Both the position numbers and the translations under genes were made by a program. Below are positions 1 through 5,490 of a stretch of DNA of 9,944 bases, piece after piece. How positions within the stretch are numbered: position 1 is the first letter of the stretch; the number at the start of each line of letters is the position of its first letter. The stretch is from NCBI GenBank assembly GCA_019750655.1, contig JAIEOG010000426.1, positions 1 through 9,944 of the forward strand, written 5' to 3'. The notes under the pieces are model-generated. The model saw only the letters and a program-made list of their open reading frames with translations, had not been told where the DNA came from and did not search any database. This DNA comes from a bacterium. Lineage in GTDB: Bacteria; Bdellovibrionota; FAC87; UBA2466.

Positions 1-855
1 GGCAGCGGCATACGAGTAGCCGCCGTCCATATACCCCGACCAGTGTGACTCCGTAGGGCGAGGCGCTGCTTTGGCCAACAGCCGGCGGAGGTAGCGAAAC
101 TTGCCACGCAGAATATACTGCGCGAGCTCTGGATTGCGCTGCAACGACGGCGAATACAGTGAAGTATCGTCCAGAGAACGGCGAGACGATTTCCCCAACC
201 ACGTCGGCAGAGTCACCGCGGAGAAAAACGGAGAGCGGAATTTCTGGTGCAGTTTTAAACGCGGGTAAAGCGCTTGGGCCTCTAGGCCATCACGCTGCGT
301 GAGAAAAAAGGAAGCGCAATCCAAGCCCAAATGACGGCTCGCCAAAAGCGGGTAGACGAAGCAACGCAAGAACTGCCCGAAAGCTTGCCAGCTGGATTCG
401 TTGGGATTGCGTTTTTCAAACGAGAGAAGATCGACAAACGCCGGCTCAGAGCCATTAAAAAGCACGTTGTAGGGAGTCGCGTCTTTGAGGCCCAGGCCTT
501 CGTCGAGAAGACTTTCTGCGAGATCGAGTGTCAGCTTCGCAGCGGCGTGCACCATTTCAGCCGGCCATTCATACGGGTACGACGGAAACCAAACACGCGG
601 GTGCTCCACGAAAACCGCTCCCTCAGCGGCAGACTGCAGTGGCGCAGGGAGATGGGCGCGAAGCGCTTCGGATTGAGACGGGGAAAGATTCTGGTAAGCA
701 GTGACCCGGCCGCGCCGGATAGCGTCAAGGAGTACGGCCGATCGCTGCACGCTGTCAAAAGCTGCTTGGCCGTGTGGGTAGATCAAACGCACAAGGCGAC
801 CTTGCCAGTCTAACAGCTGACCCGCGGGATCGCGTAAGGTGAGAGATTCAACCAT
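1..855 (-). CDS. Kinase-like N-terminal domain of a NoeA-like SAM-methyltransferase (3' end beyond window)
   Basis: This frame stays open from an ATG at 855 to the left edge, giving 285 residues with no stop, so the C-terminal part lies outside the window. Residues 124-130 read KDATPYN, which fits the D-x4-N core of the catalytic loop of aminoglycoside-phosphotransferase-like kinases (Asp125, Asn130). It is followed after 12 residues by FVDLLSFE, which fits the metal-binding Asp (Asp142). The last visible stretch, HWSGYMDGGYSYAAA, matches the linker leading into the methyltransferase domain of large 'nodulation protein NoeA-like' proteins as I recall that family. The usual nucleotide-binding Lys is not evident, so kinase activity is uncertain. 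The start overlaps the end of the upstream 66-aa gene by 8 bases (ATGGTTGA), indicating translational coupling. The substrate is unknown. The methyltransferase half is predicted, not seen. Confidence 0.72.
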   Translation of the reverse strand, partial: MVESLTLRDPAGQLLDWQGRLVRLIYPHGQAAFDSVQRSAVLLDAIRRGRVTAYQNLSPSQSEALRAHLPAPLQSAAEGAVFVEHPRVWFPSYPYEWPAEMVHAAAKLTLDLAESLLDEGLGLKDATPYNVLFNGSEPAFVDLLSFEKRNPNESSWQAFGQFLRCFVYPLLASRHLGLDCASFFLTQRDGLEAQALYPRLKLHQKFRSPFFSAVTLPTWLGKSSRRSLDDTSLYSPSLQRNPELAQYILRGKFRYLRRLLAKAAPRPTESHWSGYMDGGYSYAAA

Positions 856-1048
856 TGGAACTCTCGCGGCGGAACATGCGTGCCACGAAGGTGATTACTT
901 TCCGGAGATAAAATAACGCGCCGATAGCTCCGCCCAAAACCAATTGAAGGATGACGCCGCTGGTGCCTGGGTCGATATAGCCCCAAGCCGGAGGGCTAAA
1001 GAGTACGGCGAGGAGCAAGAGCCCCCCGTATGACCGCTTACGATCCAT
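848..1048 (-). CDS. Small membrane protein with YIDPGTSG motif (66 aa)
   Basis: A 66-residue protein begins at ATG 1048, preceded by a good Shine-Dalgarno AGGAG five bases upstream. Residues 7-23 form a hydrophobic segment ending PPAWG, which could be a signal peptide or first membrane helix. The motif YIDPGTSG follows at 24-31, then a second glycine-rich hydrophobic helix (about 32-48) and a basic tail (RKVITFVARMFRR). Short proteins with YIDPGTG followed by a hydrophobic, Gly-rich helix are widespread, and I recall them near NoeA-like methyltransferases and phosphatase-family proteins; their function is not known to me. Here the gene overlaps the kinase-like/methyltransferase gene by 8 bases, so the two are probably translated together and may act as a membrane anchor plus a cytoplasmic enzyme (inference). 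A longer in-frame extension up to 1249 runs antisense to purM and lacks a ribosome site, so it was not used. Confidence 0.82.
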   Translation of the reverse strand: MDRKRSYGGLLLLAVLFSPPAWGYIDPGTSGVILQLVLGGAIGALFYLRKVITFVARMFRRESSNG

Positions 1049-1076
1049 TCCCACTCCTTTTTCCGGGATAGCTTTG

Positions 1077-1085
1077 ATTGTAGCA
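1077..1085 (-). promoter_or_regulatory. Extended -10 promoter for the 66-aa gene
   Basis: On the minus strand the sequence reads TGCTACAAT: an extended -10 (TG-n) followed by TACAAT, five of six matches to consensus. No good -35 is present, as is usual for extended -10 promoters. The predicted start of transcription is near 1070, giving a leader of about 22 bases that contains the AGGAG ribosome site. It lies in the 85-bp stretch shared with purM, whose own promoter could not be recognised. Confidence 0.45.
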
Positions 1086-1122
1086 TTGAACCCCCCGCCC
1101 TTCCACGGTAAGGATGCTAACC

Positions 1123-1127
1123 AGGAG
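1123..1127 (+). promoter_or_regulatory. Ribosome binding site fixing the TTG start of purM
   Basis: AGGAG stands six bases before TTG at 1134. Upstream in-frame starts lack such a site and would add residues that match nothing in PurM. A TTG start gives a 344-residue product, almost exactly the usual PurM length. Confidence 0.75.
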
Positions 1128-1133
1128 ATTCCC

Positions 1134-2168
1134 TTGCCCATCACGTACCAGAAATCTGGGGTAGACCCCGAAAAAGCGGCCAAGATTTTAGGCGATTTTG
1201 GTCGCTTTCTATCGACGCGGCCGCGCGATCCTGCGCTGCTTAGCGGCATCGGCCCCTTCGCGGCTTGCTACTCTTTGAAAGAGATCCTCAACCGGTACGA
1301 AGATCCCATTCTTGTTACATGCTGCGACGGTGTCGGCACCAAGGGCAAGCTCGCATTGGACTGGGGCGATATCTCGGGCCTCGGGCAAGATCTCGTCGCG
1401 ATGAATGTAAACGACCTGCTCTGCGCGGGCGCGGACCCGATGCTCTTTTTGGATTACTACGCCTGCGGCCACCTCGAAGACACCCAGCTGACGACACTGT
1501 TGAAAAGCATTCAGAGCGCTTGCGAGGCTTCTTTTTGCTCCCTCGCCGGGGGCGAGACGGCCGAAATGCCGGGGCTTTACCAAAAAGACGATTTTGATTT
1601 GGCAGGTTTTTCTATCGGCATGGCCGATCGCAAAAACCTCTACGGCCCTTCTCGGGTGAAGAACGGCGATAGTTTGGTCGCTCTGGCTTCCTCGGGTGCG
1701 CATTCTAACGGCTACTCTCTGATCCGAAAGCTCGTCGACAAAGCCAAGCTCTCTCCGAGCGCAAAGACACCATTCAACAACCGCACTTGGAAAGAAACGC
1801 TTCTCGAACCAACCACGCTTTACGTGGCGCTGCTCAAAGGCTGGAACCGCAAAGTGCACGCTCTCGCGCACCTAACAGGCGGGGGCCTTTTTGAGAACCT
1901 GCCGCGCGTGCTGCCGGCCGGTGCACGGGCGCATGTTCGCCCCTGGCAGTTTTCAGGCCTCTTTGAGTGGATCCAAGCGACCGCGGAGATTTCCACCCAA
2001 GATATGCTGAGCACCTTCAATTGCGGTGTGGGCATGCTGGTTGTGTGCCCGCCAGAAGTAGCCACGGAACTCGTGAAGCACGCTTCTGCCTCGGGAGTTC
2101 CCGCTTGGGAAACAGGAACGATCGAACTAACGCCGAGTGAAAAGCCGCCCGAAATTCTATGGGGATGA
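1134..2168 (+). CDS. purM: Phosphoribosylformylglycinamidine cyclo-ligase (AIR synthetase)
   Basis: PurM converts formylglycinamidine ribonucleotide plus ATP to aminoimidazole ribonucleotide, step five of purine synthesis, in the cytoplasm. The 344-residue product carries the family signatures in order: the N-terminal TYQKSGVD start, DGVGTKGKLA near residue 70, NDLLCAGADPMLFLDYYACG near residue 100, GGETAEMPG near 140, AHSNGYSLIRK near 195 and LTGGGLFENLPRVLP near 250. These are the ATP- and substrate-binding motifs of the PurM/PurL fold, and none is broken. Translation starts at TTG, set by AGGAG six bases upstream. The stop overlaps the start of purN, the usual pairing of these two enzymes in bacteria. 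It is transcribed divergently from the small membrane protein gene across an 85-bp gap; no purine operator or riboswitch was recognised there. Confidence 0.97.
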   Translation: MPITYQKSGVDPEKAAKILGDFGRFLSTRPRDPALLSGIGPFAACYSLKEILNRYEDPILVTCCDGVGTKGKLALDWGDISGLGQDLVAMNVNDLLCAGADPMLFLDYYACGHLEDTQLTTLLKSIQSACEASFCSLAGGETAEMPGLYQKDDFDLAGFSIGMADRKNLYGPSRVKNGDSLVALASSGAHSNGYSLIRKLVDKAKLSPSAKTPFNNRTWKETLLEPTTLYVALLKGWNRKVHALAHLTGGGLFENLPRVLPAGARAHVRPWQFSGLFEWIQATAEISTQDMLSTFNCGVGMLVVCPPEVATELVKHASASGVPAWETGTIELTPSEKPPEILWG

Positions 2169-2788
2169 AATGGCTCTTTCTGGCTTCCGGCCGCGGCTCG
2201 AATTTTGAAGCAGTCGCGAAAGCCGTCCAAGCGGGCAAACTGCCCAACACGCAAATCGTCGGTTTGATCTGCAACCGCGCAAAAGCCCCCGTGCTCGCGA
2301 CGGCAGAATCTCTCGGTGTGCCTTCGCTGCTGATTGATTCTTCAAGCTTCCGTACCGCTAACGGAAAGTGGGACCGGCCAGCGTATGAAGCCGAACTGGA
2401 AAAGCAGATCGCTCACTTCCAACCCGATATGGTGGCCCTTGGCGGTTACATGCTGTTGCTCAGCAAAAGTCTCGTGCAGCGTTGGAGCAATCGTATCGTC
2501 AACATCCACCCCTCCTTACTCCCCGCTTTTCCAGGGCTAGGCGCTCAGAAACAAGCGCTAGACGCGGGTGCAAAACGCACAGGGTGCACCGTGCACCTAG
2601 TGAATGAACACCTCGACGCAGGTGCGGTGGTCGAACAACGAGAATTGGATATCTTGCCGGGGGAGAACGAAGCGTCACTTTCCGAGCGCCTCTTGCCCTT
2701 AGAACACGCGGCTTATGTGCACGCGATCGATCGGCTTAGCCGGGAAAAATTTGAGGTTCGAGGGAACCAGATCGTCTGGCTGGGTTAG
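2159..2788 (+). CDS. purN: Phosphoribosylglycinamide formyltransferase (GART)
   Basis: PurN transfers a formyl group from 10-formyltetrahydrofolate to glycinamide ribonucleotide, step three of purine synthesis. The product is 209 residues, in the normal range. Visible motifs are ASGRGSNFEA at the phosphate-binding N-terminus, LICNRAKAPVLATAESLGVP, then NIHPSLLPAFPGLGAQKQAL, which holds the catalytic Asn and His of the N-x-H motif, and CTVHLVNEHLDAGAVV, which holds the catalytic Asp. The start may be ATG 2159 (overlapping purM by 10 bases) or ATG 2165 (a 4-base ATGA overlap, protein beginning MKWLFLASGRG). Neither has a strong ribosome site, as expected for coupled translation, and 2165 is a close alternative. 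The TAG stop at 2786-2788 overlaps the TAA of a small opposing gene. Confidence 0.96.
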   Translation: MGMKWLFLASGRGSNFEAVAKAVQAGKLPNTQIVGLICNRAKAPVLATAESLGVPSLLIDSSSFRTANGKWDRPAYEAELEKQIAHFQPDMVALGGYMLLLSKSLVQRWSNRIVNIHPSLLPAFPGLGAQKQALDAGAKRTGCTVHLVNEHLDAGAVVEQRELDILPGENEASLSERLLPLEHAAYVHAIDRLSREKFEVRGNQIVWLG

Positions 2789-2964
2789 TTCCCGTAGAGG
2801 TAATAAACCAGGGAACCCAAGAGAAGCACTTTACCTGCAATCAACCAGACTCGAGTACCCGTCGAGGTCTGCGGAAAGCGCGCCCAAAGACCCATCCTAG
2901 AAACAGGTCCTAAAGACTCCGCGCCACCCCGGATCAGAACTAAATTCGGACGATTTTTCGACAT
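2785..2964 (-). CDS. Small hypothetical protein with C-terminal membrane helix (59 aa)
   Basis: This 59-residue frame runs from ATG 2964 to TAA at 2785-2787 and fills most of the otherwise empty gap between purN and the dehydratase pair. It begins MSKNRPNLVLIRGG and has a polar, arginine-containing N-terminal half (about 1-38). It ends in one predicted membrane helix, residues 40-57 (WLIAGKVLLLGSLVYYLYGN includes the terminal residues), consistent with a tail-anchored or single-pass inner-membrane protein. It lies 59 bases downstream of the HadB-like gene on the same strand, so it could share that transcript. The ribosome site is weak (AGG six bases before the ATG). I do not recognise the family. 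Support comes from the open frame, the sensible amphipathic/hydrophobic layout and the fit to the gap; homologues would be needed to be sure. Confidence 0.45.
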   Translation of the reverse strand: MSKNRPNLVLIRGGAESLGPVSRMGLWARFPQTSTGTRVWLIAGKVLLLGSLVYYLYGN

Positions 2965-3023
2965 CCCACGCCTATAACACGTCGCGTTGAGCTGGGCTAG
3001 AGGAGCCAGAGAGAGGGATGTAA

Positions 3024-3422
3024 CTAGCTGATTTTCTTTATTTCAGCTTCGCCTTCGGTAGTGATCTCACCGCGCTGGTTGCGCGTGAGAAGGGCGACAT
3101 GCAGGCTACCCGATTCGGCTTTTTTGACTCGGCCTTCGCAGCTCAAAACATCGCCCGGGAAGGTCACTTTACGAAACCGCGAGCGTAGTTTCACTACGTG
3201 GTACTCGGACGGCGGAAAATTGTACTGCAGGTGATCGGCTAGAAACGCCATCGACAGCATTCCGTGCACGATAACCGATGGGAAGCCAGCTTCCCGTGCA
3301 AAAGCTTCATCTAGATGGATGGGGTTCGTGTCCCCGGAGGCCGAAGCATAAAGACGCAGCTGGTCTTTGGTTATCGCAGGCTTTGTGAGCGCACGCAGAG
3401 GCTGTCCGGAAGTCCAGTTCAT
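3024..3422 (-). CDS. MaoC/HadB-like (R)-hydroxyacyl dehydratase, catalytic subunit
   Basis: This 132-residue single hot-dog protein carries the hydratase-2 motif YASASGDTNPIHLDEAFA (residues 25-42), with the catalytic Asp31 and His36, followed by GFPSVIVHGM. That combination marks enzymes that dehydrate or hydrate (R)-3-hydroxyacyl thioesters, as in MaoC, PhaJ and mycobacterial HadB. The later part (LRSRFRKVTFPGDVLSCEG) is the usual beta-strand segment forming the acyl tunnel. It starts at ATG 3422 inside an ATGA overlap with the upstream gene, which encodes a second, motif-less hot-dog protein; together they look like a HadA-HadB-type heterodimer. Whether the substrate is acyl-ACP or acyl-CoA cannot be told from sequence. 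A role in fatty-acid elongation or an unusual lipid is inferred. Confidence 0.85.
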   Translation of the reverse strand: MNWTSGQPLRALTKPAITKDQLRLYASASGDTNPIHLDEAFAREAGFPSVIVHGMLSMAFLADHLQYNFPPSEYHVVKLRSRFRKVTFPGDVLSCEGRVKKAESGSLHVALLTRNQRGEITTEGEAEIKKIS

Positions 3423-3817
3423 GCGCTGGGGCCTTCCGAGGAGCTGCGGATAACAAAGGAAGAGCGGGCAACAACGGCCACTCTCTCGTCGCAGCGGACC
3501 TCCGACTCGAGAACGACAAAGGTCATTCCGCGGCGTTCACGGCGTTCCGTAATACGCGTGTAAACCACCGGCACATCGCCTTCGCGCAGGCCGTCGACAA
3601 ATTCATATTCTTGATCGGTGTGCAGGAGCTCGCGCATGTCGATTTTCAGCCGCTCGAGCCACTTGAACTCCGCCGCGCGCAGAATCGTCGGGAGAGTCAG
3701 AGGACTATCCGCATAGTGTTCCGAACATGTCGCCTGGGCGAACTTCTCAATTTGGTTGCGAGTCAGCGGATCTGCACGAAATACGATCGGCGCTTCCTCG
3801 AATGATTTTTGCAACAT
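3419..3817 (-). CDS. HadA-like MaoC_N (FAS1-DH-type) non-catalytic dehydratase subunit
   Basis: The product is 132 residues from ATG 3817. It shows the N-terminal MaoC/FAS1-dehydratase pattern: LTRNQIEKFAQAT helix (about 18-30), PLTLPTILRA (about 39-48), the HTDQEYEFVDGLREGD core strand and turn (about 66-81), and a C-terminal strand set ending ARSSFVIR. The hydratase-2 D-x4-H motif is absent, matching HadA-type subunits that shape the acyl pocket while the partner supplies the catalytic residues. It is somewhat shorter than mycobacterial HadA as I recall that protein. ATG 3817 is preferred because AAGGA lies six bases before it; a TTG at 3823 would abut that site directly. The stop overlaps the partner's start by four bases (ATGA), so the two subunits are probably made in equal amounts. 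The assignment rests on pattern and context. Confidence 0.7.
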   Translation of the reverse strand: MLQKSFEEAPIVFRADPLTRNQIEKFAQATCSEHYADSPLTLPTILRAAEFKWLERLKIDMRELLHTDQEYEFVDGLREGDVPVVYTRITERRERRGMTFVVLESEVRCDERVAVVARSSFVIRSSSEGPSA

Positions 3818-3823
3818 CCGCAA

Positions 3824-3828
3824 TCCTT
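3824..3828 (-). promoter_or_regulatory. Ribosome binding site of the HadA-like gene
   Basis: AAGGA on the minus strand is spaced six bases from ATG 3817 and zero bases from the competing TTG at 3823. It therefore decides the start in favour of the ATG. Confidence 0.6.
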
Positions 3829-3867
3829 AGGGCGACGCCTTAGCCTGGCGTTTCACCCACCCGTTGG

Positions 3868-3897
3868 ATAAAATCCGAATTGGGGTACTGGTGTCAA
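3868..3897 (-). promoter_or_regulatory. Sigma-70-like promoter for the HadA/HadB-like operon
   Basis: A perfect TTGACA -35 (minus strand, 3892-3897) is followed after 18 bases by TTTTAT (3868-3873), a four-of-six -10. The expected transcription start is near 3861, leaving a leader of about 44 bases before the AAGGA ribosome site. It sits in the divergent gap shared with the HtpX-like gene, for which no promoter of similar quality was seen. Confidence 0.5.
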
Positions 3898-3916
3898 AGA
3901 GAAAGGGCTGGGGGCC

Positions 3917-4762
3917 GTGTTAAAGGTTTTTTTTCGCTGGAGTGCCTTTGCAGCTTACTGGGTGGTGCTTTTTGCCCTTCCCCCGGCACTCCTTTGGGGT
4001 CCCTTTGGCCTTGCAGGCGGAGCCGCCGTGGGTTTGGCGTTCCTCTCTTTGCTGCGTTTTTCAGGTTTGAAGCCCTTGCTCAAGCGCTTGCGGGCCCGCC
4101 CCCTGCCTGCGGCCCAGGCCCCGGTGCTCCGAGCCATGGTCGAAGAGCATTGCCGGCGCCTCAGCCTCCCGACCCCCGCGCTTTACGTAATTGAAACGCC
4201 CGCGCTCAATATCGCCGTTCTGGGATTTTCCCAACGCCAATCAGCCTTGGTGGTGACCCAGGGCTTGCTCGACAAGCTTCCCCGCCGCGAGCTTTCGGCT
4301 GTGGTAGCGCGTGGCTTGTGCCGGGTTTGGAGCAAAGATCTCGTGGGAGAGACTTGGCTCGCCCGCACCCTTCTCTTTCTGCAGCGGCTGACACAGACAA
4401 AGCCGGGGCTTACGTCTTTGGAGCGCGACAGGCTCTTGCTCCACCGCCTGGTGCGCCAGCTGTTCCTTTACCCCATTAGCCTGCCCGCCGCTTGGCTCTT
4501 GCACGCGAAGAAAGAAGCGAGCGCCTTAGACCAAGCTGCTATCCGCCTCACGGGCGACCGGCGGGCGCTAACCGAGGCGTACCGCCGCATGGAAGCCGTG
4601 GCCGAACACTCCGCCCTGAGAGTCCCCTTTTGCACCCGGCACCTTTTCCTGGTATCTCCCCTCACGGTCGATCCCCTAGCGCGTGTCTTCTTTACCCAAT
4701 CTGGGGTGGAAGATCGGATCCGTGCGATGGAATCATTCCAAGCAAGCATGGTGACCCCCTAA
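3917..4762 (+). CDS. HtpX/M48-like membrane protein lacking the zinc site (predicted pseudoprotease)
   Basis: The 281-residue protein has the full HtpX layout: two N-terminal membrane helices (about 9-46), a cytoplasmic segment PALYVIETPALNIAVLGFSQ (88-107), LVVTQGLLDKLPRRELSAVV (111-130), a second hydrophobic hairpin (about 146-195), then AIRLTGDRRAL (208-218) and HLFLVSPL with DRIRAMESF near the end. In active HtpX the helix after ELxxVxA reads HExxH; here residues 132-136 are RGLCR, so both zinc His and the catalytic Glu are gone. The third ligand, a Glu four residues before the conserved Asp (Asp205), is Ala201; Glu200 lies one position off. The conserved HP near the C-terminus reads QS. 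The frame is intact, so this is not simple decay. Start is GTG 3917 after a G-rich stretch. The stop overlaps the start of the ZIP gene (TAATG). Function is unknown; a non-proteolytic scaffold or regulator in membrane quality control is an inference. Confidence 0.75.
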   Translation: MLKVFFRWSAFAAYWVVLFALPPALLWGPFGLAGGAAVGLAFLSLLRFSGLKPLLKRLRARPLPAAQAPVLRAMVEEHCRRLSLPTPALYVIETPALNIAVLGFSQRQSALVVTQGLLDKLPRRELSAVVARGLCRVWSKDLVGETWLARTLLFLQRLTQTKPGLTSLERDRLLLHRLVRQLFLYPISLPAAWLLHAKKEASALDQAAIRLTGDRRALTEAYRRMEAVAEHSALRVPFCTRHLFLVSPLTVDPLARVFFTQSGVEDRIRAMESFQASMVTP

Positions 4763-5490
4763 TGATTTTCGAAGCGGCTGTTTATGGCCTGGTGATTTTC
4801 CTAGCGTCTGTCTTTGGCGGGTTGGCACCTTTTGCCTTTTCGAAAAAGAGCGAGGCCGTCCTACCCATCGCCATTAGTTTCGGTGCGGGCCTTTTGCTGG
4901 GCATGGCGTTCTTGCACATGCTCCCAGAAGCCGCGGAACTCGCAGGCCATGGCTTTGGCTACTGGTTCCTGGCGGGTTTCGTTATTCTTCTCATCCTCGA
5001 GCGCTTTGTCATGGTGCACGCTTGTGAGGAACACGGCTGCCACTACCACACCGTAGGCATCGCTGCCTTTGCTGGCCTTACGGTGCATGGCCTCATGGAA
5101 GGTTTTGCGCTGGGCTCCACGCTTTATGTTTCGGGTTTGGCCCCCCTGATTCTAGTCGCGATTTTGTCGCACAAGATTCCCGCCGGCTTCGCTCTGAGTT
5201 CGATTCTGCATATGGCGAAACTCTCGCACCGGCAAATAGTGCTCTTTGTTGTCGGGGTTTCGCTTTCGGTTCCTTTAGGACTCGCGCTTTCTCTGGGACT
5301 TCTGGAGCAGAAAAACTTGCCGCCGCTCTCTGGCGCCTTGCTGGCCCTTTCAGCGGGAAGCTTCGTTTACATCGGCGCGTGCGACCTTCTTCCCGAACTT
5401 CACCGGGACGATCGCAACAAGCTTGCGAAGTTGACTTGTTTTCTATTGGGATTGGTTCTGAGTGCCGTCAGCGGATTGTTCTGGCACTAG
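4762..5490 (+). CDS. ZIP-family divalent metal transporter
   Basis: The 242-residue protein of about eight membrane helices belongs to the ZIP family, whose members bring zinc or other divalent metals into the cytoplasm. Visible hallmarks are SFGAGLLLGMAFLHMLPEA (39-57), a short metal-binding loop CEEHGCHYH (88-96) between helices three and four, the helix-four signature HGLMEG (His109, Glu113), and the helix-five signature SHKIPAGFAL (His137). The last helices hold SAGSFVYIGACDLLPEL. These form the binuclear metal site of ZIPs; the Lys in HKIPAG replaces the Glu of HEIPEG-type transporters, so metal choice may differ. The start ATG shares its A with the TAA of the HtpX-like gene, so translation is probably coupled; an in-frame extension of 90 codons upstream is only a shadow of that gene. 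The TAG stop overlaps the stop of the convergent TPR gene in the palindrome CTAG. Confidence 0.93.
   Translation: MIFEAAVYGLVIFLASVFGGLAPFAFSKKSEAVLPIAISFGAGLLLGMAFLHMLPEAAELAGHGFGYWFLAGFVILLILERFVMVHACEEHGCHYHTVGIAAFAGLTVHGLMEGFALGSTLYVSGLAPLILVAILSHKIPAGFALSSILHMAKLSHRQIVLFVVGVSLSVPLGLALSLGLLEQKNLPPLSGALLALSAGSFVYIGACDLLPELHRDDRNKLAKLTCFLLGLVLSAVSGLFWH

Noticed and set aside
331..813. A 160-aa plus-strand open frame
   Set aside because: It is Arg-rich, lacks any recognisable motif and lies wholly antisense to the kinase-like coding region, which has clear family signatures.
848..1249. A 133-aa minus-strand frame including the small membrane protein
   Set aside because: Its extra 67 N-terminal residues run antisense to purM and through its own promoter, with no ribosome site. 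The ATG at 1048 has AGGAG at ideal spacing.
1209..1871. A 220-aa minus-strand open frame
   Set aside because: It lies entirely inside purM on the other strand and has no domain-like pattern; it is a shadow of GC-rich coding sequence.
2995..3018. Hairpin CTGgGCT...AGCCAG downstream of the HadB-like gene
   Set aside because: The stem is short with a bulge and has no T-run on either strand, so it is not supported as a terminator.
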